Source of the DNA: Acanthopleuribacter pedis | Lineage (GTDB): Bacteria > Acidobacteriota > Holophagae > Acanthopleuribacterales > Acanthopleuribacteraceae | Assembly (NCBI RefSeq): GCF_017377855.1 | Contig: NZ_JAFREP010000033.1 | Span: 51,341 to 115,340 of the forward strand | Reading direction: 5' to 3' | Length of the DNA: 64,000 bases | Part shown: piece by piece, positions 53,300 through 61,824 of the stretch | Position numbering within the stretch: position 1 is the stretch's first letter | Layout of the letters: the number at the start of each line of letters is the position of its first letter | Notes under the pieces: generated by a model | The model's database searches: none | What the model saw: only the letters and a program-made list of their open reading frames with translations | What the model was told of the DNA's origin: nothing | Position numbers and translations under genes: made by a program

Positions 53300-53698
53300 A
53301 TGCGACACAGAAAGGGATACTCAAAACTCAACCGCAACACCAATCAGCGCAAAGCCTTGCTGAAAGGTCTCGCGATTTCCTTGTTCGAGCATGGTCGTAT
53401 TACTACGACTGTTGCTAAAGCAAAGGAACTGCGTCGTTATGCTGAGCGTTTGATCACCATCGCTAAACAGCAGACGCCCAACGCACACCGGGTGGTTTTT
53501 TCTCGTTTGCAAAACAAAGAAATCACCAAAAAATTGCTCAATGAATACGGCCCCACCTACAAAGACCGCAACGGCGGTTACACGCGCATCCTGAAAAAAG
53601 GACGTCGCTTAGGTGATGGTGCTGAAATGGCCTTCATCGAATTGGTCGGTTACGACCCCATGCAAGGTCAAGCTTCGGAAGAAACTGCCGAAGCTTAA
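53300..53698 (+). CDS. rplQ: 50S ribosomal protein L17
   Basis: A 132-residue protein: MRHRKGYSKLNRNTNQRKALLKGLAISLFEHGRITTTVAKAKELRRYAERLITIAK, YKDRNGGYTRILKKGRRLGDGAEMAFIELVG. Starts 6 bp after rpoA; a terminator follows at once, ending the cluster. Confidence 0.98.
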   Translation: MRHRKGYSKLNRNTNQRKALLKGLAISLFEHGRITTTVAKAKELRRYAERLITIAKQQTPNAHRVVFSRLQNKEITKKLLNEYGPTYKDRNGGYTRILKKGRRLGDGAEMAFIELVGYDPMQGQASEETAEA

Positions 53699-53703
53699 TT
53701 AAG

Positions 53704-53727
53704 AAGCCCCGGCAACGGGGCTTTTTT
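53704..53727 (+). terminator. Intrinsic terminator of the ribosomal cluster
   Basis: Stem AAGCCCCG (53704-53711) / CGGGGCTT (53716-53723) with GCAA loop, followed by six T. Confidence 0.95.
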
Positions 53728-53746
53728 GATTTCTGGGGGGACGGTT

Positions 53747-54460
53747 GTGCAAGTCGGCGTTTTAATCACGGGTCATCCTACCGAGTTCACCCTTAAAAAC
53801 TATGGAACCTACGGCGAGATGTTCATCGAGCTCTTGGCGGATTCACCGGACAACTGGGTTTTGTTTGACGCCACCGCCGAGGAATACCCCGAGGATCCCA
53901 GCGTCTTCTCCGCGTGGGTGATTACCGGCAGCGCTTCCGACGCCCATGCCGATGAACCCTGGATCCATCGCCTCAAGGATTTTATTCGTGCCCGTTTTGC
54001 CGACGGCCACAAGTTGTTGGGTTTTTGCTTTGGGCACCAGGCCGTCGCCGGCGCCTTGGGCGGTCGCTCCGACCGGGCCGTGAAAGGTTGGGAAGTGGGC
54101 GTTATCGATATCCGCCTTGAACCCGCCTTTTTCGAGCTTCCTTTGAGTGAAGGGTTCCCGCCCGCTTTATCCGTGCTCGAATCTCACCAGGATGAGGTCC
54201 ACGAATTACCTCCCGGTGCCCTCTTGCTCGGGACCACGCCACAGTCGCCCAACCAGATTTTTATGATCGGTGACCAGGTTTTTTGTATGCAGGGGCACCC
54301 CGAGTATTACGCCGAAATCGTGGAAGACTTGGTGCGGACCCGTGCCAAAAAAGGTCTCATTCCGCGTTCACAAGCCGCGGTTGCCTTGAAAACCCTTGCC
54401 GAAATTCCCCCGGACCGCGCCTTGTGGCAGCGTCTCCTTAAGCGGTTCCTGTACCGCTAG
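53747..54460 (+). CDS. Class I glutamine amidotransferase-like protein
   Basis: The 237-residue protein has the GATase1 triad pattern: nucleophile Cys94 in LLGFCFGHQAVAGALGG, and His and Glu in MQGHPEYYAE. SHQDEV also matches the family. It resembles GMP-synthase-like stand-alone amidotransferases, which release ammonia from glutamine (or act on gamma-glutamyl bonds) for an unknown partner. The GTG at 53747 follows GGGGGGA; the seven upstream codons lie in the terminator. Its TAG stop is the first triplet of foldback element D. Confidence 0.82.
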   Translation: MQVGVLITGHPTEFTLKNYGTYGEMFIELLADSPDNWVLFDATAEEYPEDPSVFSAWVITGSASDAHADEPWIHRLKDFIRARFADGHKLLGFCFGHQAVAGALGGRSDRAVKGWEVGVIDIRLEPAFFELPLSEGFPPALSVLESHQDEVHELPPGALLLGTTPQSPNQIFMIGDQVFCMQGHPEYYAEIVEDLVRTRAKKGLIPRSQAAVALKTLAEIPPDRALWQRLLKRFLYR

Positions 54461-54664
54461 CCCGCATTTCTCACAAGGATTCGTCGCGAGAAGCAGAAAA
54501 CCTTGTGAGTACGAAGATTACGACCGAGAGACGGCTAGGGGTCCGACCATTCGGCGTAGCAGCTGAGGCGAAGGCGGCCCGACCGAGTAATGCGGATGGC
54601 CGCCCCCTCGTAATCGCATGGGTTTCGGATTCGTCGCAGAATTTCTTGTGAGAAATGCGGGCTA
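54458..54664. repeat. Foldback element copy D (207 bp)
   Basis: It begins TAGCCCGCATTTCTCACAAG and ends CTTGTGAGAAATGCGGGCTA, a perfect 20-bp terminal inverted repeat. It has the same orientation as copy A and is the longest copy. The centre has changed so that the small GTAGC hairpin is broken. It fills the gap between two convergent genes, and its first three bases are the stop codon of the amidotransferase gene. Confidence 0.93.
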
Positions 54665-54675
54665 ACCCGTTTCGC

Positions 54676-55323
54676 TTACCAGGTGCGCCAATCGCTATCG
54701 GCTGGAAACAGCAACGCCCTTACCGGTGAAGCGTCCGCATCTTTTATTTTTAGTGGCAGCGCGGAGAGGATATAGGCCCCGGGGGACACATCCTGGAGGA
54801 CCACGCCTTCGAGAATGCCCATCCCCAAGTCTTTAACCTTTTGGTGAGACTCCAGCGCTTTCGAGGTGGCTGGATCAATGGACGGTGTGTCGATGCCGAC
54901 CAAGCGAACCCCTTTGTCGTAAAGGGCTTGGATGAGGTTTGGCTCAAGGCTGTTAAAATCGTCGTTCCACTGATTGGGGTCGGGAAAGCTTCCGGTTGCA
55001 AACAACACCCTGGCGCAGTTCACCCTATCAAGTGCAAAATCCTTTGCACAGATGCGCGCGCCCGATGCACAAGCCACGCGAAAAACCTGACAACGACCCA
55101 GGTAAAGCGTGGGATCGACGCCGTCCATGCCGACCCCATTGGGATCGTAATGATTGGGTGCGTCCGTGTGGGCGCCCAGATGGACCGTGCCGCGAATACT
55201 GGACAAACCGAGATGGTCGCCGCGATCAAAATCCATGGCGATCAATCGTTCAAAGGGCGTGTCTCCGGGAAATACCGCCAGTTCAGGCGAAATCAGAGGC
55301 GAAATATCGAAATAGTGGGGCAT
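54676..55323 (-). CDS. KynB-type cyclase / arylformamidase-like hydrolase
   Basis: The 215-residue protein matches the cyclase family (PF04199) containing kynurenine formamidase KynB. The metal-binding signature is HLGAHTDAPNHYDPNG, with GIDTPSIDP and VVLQDVSPGAYILSALPLKI later. It probably hydrolyses N-formylkynurenine or a related amide. No other tryptophan-degradation gene is nearby, so the substrate is uncertain. The ATG at 55323 follows AAGGAG by 6 nt; an extra 31 codons upstream are not family-like. Confidence 0.82.
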   Translation of the reverse strand: MPHYFDISPLISPELAVFPGDTPFERLIAMDFDRGDHLGLSSIRGTVHLGAHTDAPNHYDPNGVGMDGVDPTLYLGRCQVFRVACASGARICAKDFALDRVNCARVLFATGSFPDPNQWNDDFNSLEPNLIQALYDKGVRLVGIDTPSIDPATSKALESHQKVKDLGMGILEGVVLQDVSPGAYILSALPLKIKDADASPVRALLFPADSDWRTW

Positions 55324-55414
55324 CCTTGCTCCTTCCGGCTCGCCGGTGAAATAGATTGGGTCGCTTCCGGTTGGTTTCGCCCGCTTCGGGTATAATAACG
55401 CGCTGGGAGGACGC

Positions 55415-55885
55415 ATGCGTGGTTTAATCGGTTGCTTATTGTTGATGGGATTCGCCGTTTATGGACAGCAGTTGGTGGTGCCCAAAGAGCTGGACGCCAA
55501 ACAGGCCAAACTTTATGAGAAAGTCGCCATTTCCGTGGTGGCCCCCTGCTGCAAAAACATGATCCCCGTGGCTTTTCACGAGAGCCCCATGGCCCAAGAT
55601 GTTTTGGCTGAAATCAAAAGCGGGGTGGTTGGCGGCAAAAGCGAAGCCGAGATCCATCAATTGCTTCGCGATATGCGATTTGAAGGCAACGAGGAAGCCC
55701 GCGTTATTTTCGCCATTCCCGACAAAAATTGGCTGGGTATGCTTGCCTGGATGGCCCCTTTTGGGTTCATCTTTTTGATGTGCTGTGTGATGGGTTACAT
55801 CCTCATGGGCACCCGGCGCCCTAAGAAACAAGAGAGCCTTGATCTCGATTCCGTGCGTGAGCGCGTTATGAAAGATATGCACTAG
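55415..55885 (+). CDS. CcmH/CycL-like membrane protein with a CC motif
   Basis: The 156-residue protein has a signal peptide and a domain with the order of CcmH, the thiol-reductase part of cytochrome c maturation: a Cys motif, then SPMAQDVLAEIKSGVVGGKSEAEIHQLLRD, then a C-terminal membrane helix after AIPDKNWLGMLAWMAPFG. In place of CxxC it has adjacent cysteines (Cys45-Cys46, VAPCCKN). A TATAAT lies 19 bp before the start, with GGGAGG as RBS. No other Ccm gene is near. A haem-delivery or thiol role is inferred. Confidence 0.6.
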   Translation: MRGLIGCLLLMGFAVYGQQLVVPKELDAKQAKLYEKVAISVVAPCCKNMIPVAFHESPMAQDVLAEIKSGVVGGKSEAEIHQLLRDMRFEGNEEARVIFAIPDKNWLGMLAWMAPFGFIFLMCCVMGYILMGTRRPKKQESLDLDSVRERVMKDMH

Positions 55886-55896
55886 GCATTGGTGGC

Positions 55897-56946
55897 TTAT
55901 TCTTTAGGAATAGGTGGCTGATTGCTTGCTTGTTCCGCCGGTAAATAGGGCTCGCCTTTAAGGAGTCGCCACACATTCGCCAAATAATCCTCGGGTGGTT
56001 TTGCCCTTGGCAGCCGCGTAACCTGTCGGTCTTTGTCTGTTTGATCGGGGTGGATTTGGTAGCGAAACGCGTAATAATCCTGACCGCCGAAGCGGACATC
56101 CGTATATACGACGCGATCCGGTTCTTGGCGCAGCAGGTAAAAACCCTTGCTGAACCGAATGAGCCGCTCTAGCTGTTCGTGCTCGCCGAGCCGGGCGCGC
56201 ACCGCTTTCCCGCGCTGAATGACCCGAAACCGCACCCTTTCCTTGTCCCCGAAAAACGAGTAATAACTTTCGTAGAGGGTATCGTCCTCTAGGTACAAAC
56301 CGCGCCAAACCACGTTGTTGAATACCCCCGGCATCGTCATCCACCGACCATCGCCGCGTAGTTGGGGTTCTTTCACAATGGCTTCTCGAAAAACCGCCAG
56401 GGCTTGGTGCTTGTTGAACTGGGTTAAAGCGAGGTAGCTACTGCTGAGTAGGAGGGACATCGTAATGATGCGTGTGCGGGTATCGCGATCTTTGGGCGAC
56501 CACAACCCGGTAATCGTCGCAAACAACAATGGCAGGGTGTACAGCGGATCGATAATAAAAATGGAGTTCCAGGAGACCGGGTAGCTGCTGAACGGCCAAG
56601 CCAGTTGGGTGCCGTACGTTGTGAAACAGTCGAGGAGGGGATGGGTGATAAGACACCAAAACATCAGCCACGACCATTCCCGCCAGGAGACGTCCAAATT
56701 CCCGTGGATGCGCTTTACCGCACCGCCTAGGAGCGGCGCGGCAAGGGCCAGAACGAGTAGGGAATGGCTGAAGCCGCGGTGCAATACCAGCCGTTCCACG
56801 TCGTTCCACAAGGGGTAAACCAGGACATCCAAATCGGGGACTGTTCCGGCAAAGGCGCCCCAAAAAAGCGCGCGCCGTCCCGCTTTTTTACCGAGTACCG
56901 CTTCGCCGACCGTCGCGCCGAGCACCATCTGGGTGAGTGAATCCAT
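55897..56946 (-). CDS. YdjM-like (PF04307) membrane-bound metal-dependent hydrolase
   Basis: The 349-residue protein starts MDSLTQMVLGATVGEAVLGKK, then GAFAGTVPDLDVL, HRGFSHSLLVLALAAPL and ITHPLLDCFTTYGTQ. This is the His/Asp pattern of the YdjM/DUF457 family of inner-membrane proteins, thought to be metal hydrolases. It has several membrane helices in residues 1-200. The C-terminal half is soluble and beta-rich. Function unknown. It converges closely with the CcmH-like gene. Confidence 0.82.
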   Translation of the reverse strand: MDSLTQMVLGATVGEAVLGKKAGRRALFWGAFAGTVPDLDVLVYPLWNDVERLVLHRGFSHSLLVLALAAPLLGGAVKRIHGNLDVSWREWSWLMFWCLITHPLLDCFTTYGTQLAWPFSSYPVSWNSIFIIDPLYTLPLLFATITGLWSPKDRDTRTRIITMSLLLSSSYLALTQFNKHQALAVFREAIVKEPQLRGDGRWMTMPGVFNNVVWRGLYLEDDTLYESYYSFFGDKERVRFRVIQRGKAVRARLGEHEQLERLIRFSKGFYLLRQEPDRVVYTDVRFGGQDYYAFRYQIHPDQTDKDRQVTRLPRAKPPEDYLANVWRLLKGEPYLPAEQASNQPPIPKE

Positions 56947-56967
56947 GACTGCCTCGTGCTAATCGGA

Positions 56968-58650
56968 TTAACGTCGCGCCAACTGACGCAGGGTTTCGGG
57001 CGCGATGTTCGGGTGGTTCCGCAAACCAGAGCCGCTGGGTGAGGCCGTGAACTTGGCCGCCGCCAAACCCACCTCGCCTCCGTCCTGGGCGTGTTCCCAC
57101 TGGGCGTGTTCGACCTGGAGCAGCCCCGCATAGGCACGAGACCAGTCTAGGACGATCTCGCGCATGGCCGCCTCGATCTGTCGGGGGTTTTGGGCGATTC
57201 CCTCGCGGTAAAATGCCGTGGCTTCCATGAAACGGGTTTTGAAAAGATCGGCAAGCTCGCGACAGGCCGGATCCTGGATCGCTTGATAGCGGGTGGAAAA
57301 TTCGGTTTCCAGCGCCTGGAGGCTGTGCTCCCGTTCAATTGATCGCCATACATCCAAACACAACACATTGGTTGTCCCTTCCCAAATGGAAAGCACCTGG
57401 GCGTCGCGCAGCAGACGTGGCAGGTCGGTATCCTCCACGTAACCCGCGCCGCCGAAACACTCTAACGCCTCGCTGGTGACCGCGATACCGACTTTCGCCG
57501 TGTACAGTTTGACAATCGGCGTCAGGATGCGCAGAAGCTTGGTTTCCCCGTCGTCCGCGTCGCCGCACTCCACCTTCCCCAGCAACCGCGCCGTGTGCAG
57601 CACCAGCAAAAGGCAGGCGCTCGCTTCCGCATCCAAGCGGGCCAAGGTGGTTTGGTGGAGGGGATGTTCCATGATGGGTTTACCGAACGCCGTGCGTTTC
57701 TCCGCGTAATCCTTGGCCAGGAGCAACGCCCGACGCATGCCGCCAACCGCACATAAAGCGTTGTAAATGCGGGTGATGTTAAATAGAGACGCTATTTTTC
57801 GCACGCCACCACCCGCGCCGCCGATCAAGGTCGCCGGTGTGCCTTCCAGGGTTAGCTCGGCCGTGGGCAGCGCCTTGGTACCCAGTTTATCTTTTAGACG
57901 ATGAACCGTGATGTGGTTGAGTGCGCCCTTCGCGTCGCGCAGTTTGACCATAAACAAGCTGAGCCCTTTGCTGCCCGCCGGATCGCCTTCGATCCTGGCC
58001 AAGGTCATGGCGATTTCGGAAGTGGTCGCCGAGGTGAACCACTTGGTACCCTGAAGCAAATAGCCGCCGTGACCGTCTGGTCGGGCGACCGTTTGGGTTC
58101 CACCCACATCGGAGCCCCCGGTTCGTTCCGTCATCCATTGACCGGACGTCCAAAAATGGGCCGGCTCGCGGCTGGTCAGATGTTTGAAAACGGCGTGTTG
58201 GTCGTCGCCCGCGCCATAGAGTTCCAACGCCCTTGCCGCGCCGTCGGTCATCGCCAGTGGACAGCTAAACACCGCCGAAGAGGGATGGTAAAGGAGCAGT
58301 TTTAAGGCCTGGTGCCAACGCGACCAAGCGCCGTGAGGACGTTCGTAAGCGTCCGCGATGATACCCAGCTCGGCCGCCGCGTCCTGGAGGCGGCGCCAAC
58401 CCGTATCGGTTTCGATGTGATCGATGCGGCGACCCCAAGGATCGAAGGGAATGTGACGCGGGGGGTTTCGTTCGGCCGAAGCCGCCGCGGCGGCCAGATC
58501 GCCCGCCGCGCGTGAACCCAAGTCGGATAAGGTTGCCTGCAAGGCCGCATGATCGTTCGGTGGGCAAAAGCGTTTGATGACCGCTTGCAGGTGGGTGTCC
58601 CGTTCAAAGGGATTGCCCAAGGTTGGGGCTTCTTGAAAAAAGGGATCCAT
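56968..58650 (-). CDS. AidB-type acyl-CoA dehydrogenase
   Basis: The 560-residue flavoprotein has the AidB-like layout: a long N-terminal region, FAD/substrate motifs (CPLAMTDGAARAL, WMTERTGGSDVGGTQT, GTKWFTSATTSEIAMTLARIEG), the central HRLKDKLGTKALPTAELTLEG, and the C-domain with KRTAFGKPIMEHPLHQTTLARL, ALECFGGAGYVEDTDLPRLLRDAQVLSIWEGTTNVL. The Glu of WEGT is the likely catalytic base. It may oxidise branched or unusual acyl-CoAs, or act in alkylation response like AidB; context gives no hint. The ATG follows GGAG. Confidence 0.9.
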   Translation of the reverse strand: MDPFFQEAPTLGNPFERDTHLQAVIKRFCPPNDHAALQATLSDLGSRAAGDLAAAAASAERNPPRHIPFDPWGRRIDHIETDTGWRRLQDAAAELGIIADAYERPHGAWSRWHQALKLLLYHPSSAVFSCPLAMTDGAARALELYGAGDDQHAVFKHLTSREPAHFWTSGQWMTERTGGSDVGGTQTVARPDGHGGYLLQGTKWFTSATTSEIAMTLARIEGDPAGSKGLSLFMVKLRDAKGALNHITVHRLKDKLGTKALPTAELTLEGTPATLIGGAGGGVRKIASLFNITRIYNALCAVGGMRRALLLAKDYAEKRTAFGKPIMEHPLHQTTLARLDAEASACLLLVLHTARLLGKVECGDADDGETKLLRILTPIVKLYTAKVGIAVTSEALECFGGAGYVEDTDLPRLLRDAQVLSIWEGTTNVLCLDVWRSIEREHSLQALETEFSTRYQAIQDPACRELADLFKTRFMEATAFYREGIAQNPRQIEAAMREIVLDWSRAYAGLLQVEHAQWEHAQDGGEVGLAAAKFTASPSGSGLRNHPNIAPETLRQLARR

Positions 58651-58730
58651 GGCATCTCCATGATAAGCGGCTACCGCGGTAAGCGTAACCGCGACAAGCG
58701 CAACCGCGCCGCGATAGGGAAAGAATCATT

Positions 58731-58762
58731 GTAGCCCAAAGCGCTTGCGCTTTTGTCGCTAC
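58731..58762. repeat. Small extragenic hairpin
   Basis: GTAGC...GCTAC encloses AAAGCGC-TT-GCGCTTT. It lies between divergent genes. The left edge TTGTAGCCCAAAG also occurs at 34861, at the edge of foldback copy E. Confidence 0.6.
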
Positions 58763-58799
58763 GCAAGGAATTCACTATTCCGGTGCCGTTTTGGTGTGC

Positions 58800-58828
58800 T
58801 TGGGTTTCGGCCTCGCCGTGGTTACAAT
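58800..58828 (+). promoter_or_regulatory. Candidate promoter for the small gene at 58855
   Basis: TTGGGT (58800-58805) and TACAAT (58823-58828) are 17 bp apart, 26 bp before the ATG, with GAGGAG as ribosome-binding site in between. Confidence 0.45.
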
Positions 58829-58854
58829 GGGGCAAACGCCGTGAGGAGCGCGCC

Positions 58855-59154
58855 ATGAGCGAGAACAAGAAGCCGACCCGTCAACCCCAACCGTGGCCCA
58901 AGGAGCATGACGAGGTTGAAGAAAACACCTTTGAGGGTCACCGTAACCAAGCGCAAACCGCCGGTGCGCGTGCGCGCGGGCGTGAACCGAAACCCGCGCC
59001 GCCCGAACAACGGAAAAAAGTGGTCGCTCTTCAGTTAGACCCCTTGGAGTACCAACGGTTTCAGGAGCTTGGCGGGGCAGGTGCCTTGCGTCATGTCCTG
59101 GCTGATGAAACCCTTTGTAAGCAGTTAGCAGTTATTTTCAAGGCGTCACGGTGA
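58855..59154 (+). CDS. Small hydrophilic protein of unknown function
   Basis: The 99-residue protein is charged and Pro/Gln-rich in its first 65 residues, probably disordered. It ends with a short predicted helical domain (KVVALQLDPLEYQRFQELGG, LRHVLADETLCKQL). The ATG at 58855 follows GAGGAG; the frame reaches 34 codons further without a ribosome-binding site. It was not recognised as a known family. Confidence 0.6.
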   Translation: MSENKKPTRQPQPWPKEHDEVEENTFEGHRNQAQTAGARARGREPKPAPPEQRKKVVALQLDPLEYQRFQELGGAGALRHVLADETLCKQLAVIFKASR

Positions 59155-59453
59155 TCCATGGCAGATATGTCAGAAGCACGGGTGAAGAGCCGTCTTCTGT
59201 TATCTTTTGTTGTTGTTGGATTCAATGCAACTTTGAGAATTTTTGGCGCAAAGCGTCTTGATGCACCGCCGGCCTCCCCTTAAAATGGAAGCTACTCAAG
59301 CTTTTTCTTATGAAAAAGAATGTTGAATCGAACCAAGTTCTGTCGGGCACAGTCTTGGGTGGTGAGAACGCAATTGCATGGCCATGCCGCATTTCTTATG
59401 GTTCTCGTTGCCACGGTCGATTTAGTTTGAAAGACGATCTTTGGAGGCCGTCG
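59155..59453. other. Intergenic stretch between two small genes
   Basis: No gene is seen. A CTTTTTC-TTAT-GAAAAAG hairpin (59301-59318) could weakly terminate the upstream gene. Confidence 0.4.
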
Positions 59454-59759
59454 ATGATTGAACTCGATACGGACCTTGAAAAAACCACCACGTTGCAGGC
59501 CGTGCGCCAGGCGATTCGTAGTCGCAACCTGCGCCGTCTCAATGAGGCCTTCCAACGTAACTGGGCCAAACAAATTCTGCGTGAGTCACAGGACCAGAAA
59601 TTGTTTTCCGGTGAATATAAAGTCTTTCGTCTTGCGCTTGAAAGCATGAACAAGGAAGAGCGGCTTCGGGCGTTCCAATGGACCTGGGATTGTTACCATC
59701 CCTTAATGTCCGATCTTGGTAAATGCTTGCAAGACATGGACGGGTTTTTGAAGAACTGA
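59454..59759 (+). CDS. Small helical protein of unknown function
   Basis: The 101-residue protein is mostly alpha-helical and charged (TLQAVRQAIRSRNLRRLNEAF, SGEYKVFRLALESMNKEERLRAFQWTWDCY), with no membrane segment. The ATG at 59454 follows GGAGG by 6 nt; the frame extends 48 codons upstream without support. Not recognised. Confidence 0.6.
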   Translation: MIELDTDLEKTTTLQAVRQAIRSRNLRRLNEAFQRNWAKQILRESQDQKLFSGEYKVFRLALESMNKEERLRAFQWTWDCYHPLMSDLGKCLQDMDGFLKN

Positions 59760-59779
59760 CGCTGCGCCGTCGGACTTCT

Positions 59780-59900
59780 TGAAGCCAAAAATTGGGCGCG
59801 TAGGGCTCACGCTTGTGAGGTTTACGTGCTGTGCAGCGGGGTTGCTTCACAACGTCGAGATCAGCAGCTTCTGATCTCGCGTTGGGGGTGCAACCCCGTT
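59780..59900. repeat. Hairpin-rich intergenic region
   Basis: CTCAC-GCTT-GTGAG near 59806-59819 is followed by a long hairpin at 59837-59898: CGGGGTTGC/GCAACCCCG, CAACG/CGTTG and GAGATCAG/CTGATCTC stacked with small internal loops. There is no T-run. It is similar in style to the hairpin clusters at 6.5 and 37.2 kb. Confidence 0.65.
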
Positions 59901-59965
59901 GACGCGTTTTAAGGAGTATGTTTGCCCGTTCCGCGGTTCAACGTTTTCTCCCTAGGGAGGTGGTG

Positions 59966-61036
59966 GTGGTCTCCAAGGTACATTGGCTGATTGGGTTGTT
60001 GTTATTCCCACTCGGGTTTTCGGCACAAGAGTTGGAAATCCAGGAAGATCTCACCGTGGGCCGGGTCGTTTTTGAGGTGCGTGTCGTGGACCGCCTGGGC
60101 CAACCCGTCGCAGGCCTTCAGGCCGAGAACTTCCAATTGAAAATTGGAAAAAAGGCGGTACCCATTCTCGATTGTGAATGGGTTGACCGTCGTCTCCCGG
60201 TCGAACGGGCTGTTGTTGACCCCGATTGGAAGCCGGAGCTTGAGCAAACCGACCACGCCTTTATTGATGAGATGGGGCCCCTGCCCGGCGAGCCGGGCTA
60301 CGGCAAAGAAAAGTTTACCGTCGTCTTTTTCCAAGGTTCGATTAACCCCGAGCGCCTTTCGGGTATGGTGCGCAGCCGCGGCTTCACGCAACAGGTCGTG
60401 GACAGTTTGCCGACTGACGGCTATACCGCCGTTTTTTCTTTCCACAGCCACCTCCAGATGAAAAGTGATTTCACCCGCGATACAGACATACTCGAAGACG
60501 CCTTGTGGGAAGCGGTCCAGTCCGATCCCGAGGTCGTTTTTTACGCGGCTAATTACCCAACCCTCACGCCTTATTTCTCCGAGGAACGCGGCCGCGAGGT
60601 GGCTGATGTAGAGACCGCATTTCTCGAACTTGCCCGAGCCTTGCGCAACTTTAACGGTGCCAAGAACCTGATCTTTGTCGGTTGGGGCATCGGGAGCTGG
60701 AGCCCGTCGGCCGGGATGCGTTACAACGGGACCTACTACCGCGCGGTGGAGGAATTGATTGAGGCGGATGTTTCGGTATTCTCTCTCGACCTGACCCTTG
60801 CCGATTACCACTCATTGGCCGAGGGCATGGCCAAATTATCGGTCCAAACGGGCGGCGCCTACTGGAGCCTGTTCCGCTGGCCGAACCGCGCCGTCAAAAT
60901 GATCAACGGCACCATGGCGGGCCACTACACCCTCACCTACGAACACCCGACCGGCCTACGCAAAAACGCCAAATACCGCCTCCGCCTCAAAAACGCACGC
61001 GGCTCCTTGGTGGTTCGCGATCCCTACAACCGTTAG
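59966..61036 (+). CDS. Exported VWFA-related Acidobacterial-type protein
   Basis: The 356-residue protein has a signal peptide (VSKVHWLIGLLLFPLGFSA) and the pattern of TIGR03436 proteins: VGRVVFEVRVVDRLGQPVAGLQAENFQLKIGKKAVPI at the N-terminus, then a von Willebrand A-like fold (FTVVFFQGSINPER, GAKNLIFVGWGIGSW, DVSVFSLDLTLADYHSLAEGMAKLSVQTGGAYW) and a terminal beta domain (GHYTLTYEHP). The family is expanded in Acidobacteria and of unknown function. The GTG at 59966 follows GGGAGG; an ATG at 59918 sits too close to its AAGGAG. The stop TAG coincides with a foldback-element half-site. Confidence 0.82.
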   Translation: MVSKVHWLIGLLLFPLGFSAQELEIQEDLTVGRVVFEVRVVDRLGQPVAGLQAENFQLKIGKKAVPILDCEWVDRRLPVERAVVDPDWKPELEQTDHAFIDEMGPLPGEPGYGKEKFTVVFFQGSINPERLSGMVRSRGFTQQVVDSLPTDGYTAVFSFHSHLQMKSDFTRDTDILEDALWEAVQSDPEVVFYAANYPTLTPYFSEERGREVADVETAFLELARALRNFNGAKNLIFVGWGIGSWSPSAGMRYNGTYYRAVEELIEADVSVFSLDLTLADYHSLAEGMAKLSVQTGGAYWSLFRWPNRAVKMINGTMAGHYTLTYEHPTGLRKNAKYRLRLKNARGSLVVRDPYNR

Positions 61037-61043
61037 CCCGCAT
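61034..61043. repeat. Half-site of the foldback element
   Basis: TAGCCCGCAT, the first ten bases of the foldback family, lies exactly on the stop codon of the VWFA gene, but the rest of the element is absent. It is either an excision or decay remnant, or chance. Confidence 0.45.
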
Positions 61044-61093
61044 ATTTGTTCGCGTTGTTGGGTGCGCGGTTGAAGATCTTCCTACCCGCCTTA

Positions 61094-61270
61094 CTAGGCG
61101 CGGGTGAGCTTCAGACCGCGCGGGTCGATGCTGGTTTGTAAGCGGCCCCGCGCATCGTAGCCGAGGTACAGGTTGAGGTTGTTGCGATCCTCTGTCGCGG
61201 TGGGCGGCGCCTGGGCGGTGGGCTGTTCGGTCCCGTGGCTGAGTGCCTCGATCTGCCCCCGCGCGTTGCA
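61094..61270 (-). pseudogene. 3' fragment of an RHS/YD-repeat gene
   Basis: On the minus strand a frame ending in TAG encodes NARGQIEALSHG, then LNLYLGYDARGRLQTSIDPR, GLKLTRA, which is typical YD-repeat sequence. It has no start of its own and is cut off at about 61270 by a transposase fragment on the opposite strand. It was probably once the tail of the RHS gene at 62073 or of a related copy. Confidence 0.75.
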
Positions 61271-61546
61271 TGTGATTCATGATCGGGCGACGGTTTTCGG
61301 TGACCGATTTAAGCAAACCTTGGCGGCGGCTGAAGTGACCACGGTGAAGTTTTCGCCCCGATCACCGAACCTGAATGCACATGTGGAACGGGTGATTCGA
61401 AGCATTCGGGAAGAATGCCTGGATCGGTTTGTGATTTTCTCCAAAGGACAACTTGAATACCTTTTGCGTGAGTACACCGAATTTTACAACGAGGAGCGCC
61501 CACGCCATGGTCTTGCGAATCGGCTGGTGTCCGGCCGGCAGAGTAC
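61267..61546 (+). pseudogene. Transposase/integrase fragment (rve type)
   Basis: The stretch encodes the end of a DDE integrase core: HVIHDRATVFGDRFKQTLAA (second Asp), FSPRSPNLNAHVERVIRSIR (catalytic Glu) and EECLDRFVIFSKGQLEYLLR, EYTEFYNEERPRHGLANRL. The first part, including the first catalytic Asp and DNA-binding domain, is missing, and the frame is fused to RHS remnant sequence on its 5' side. It is an inactive remnant of an insertion sequence. Confidence 0.85.
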
Positions 61547-61824
61547 CAGCCAGAGGGAAGGATCAGGCGACGAACCCGCCTGGGTGGTCTGCTCAGTTTT
61601 TATGATCGTGTTTCAGGTTGTGAATAATGTGGATTCGGTTGGCATTTGGGGGCCGAGGTGCGTCCAAATAATACGTTTCCACGAAAAATAGCCTACTCTC
61701 TGACAATATAATCGGCAGTTTTCCCTGAATCCAACTGTTGAATCTCGTTGCGAGGAGCGGATTATAGTGTGAAATGATGGCACGGTTATTTTTGGGACAT
61801 TATGAGCTTGGTGAGTAGTTTAGA
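61547..61824. other. AT-richer stretch between transposase fragment and small ORF
   Basis: Base composition is clearly more AT-rich than the rest of the window, as is the adjoining small ORF. No gene or clear repeat is seen. Confidence 0.4.
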
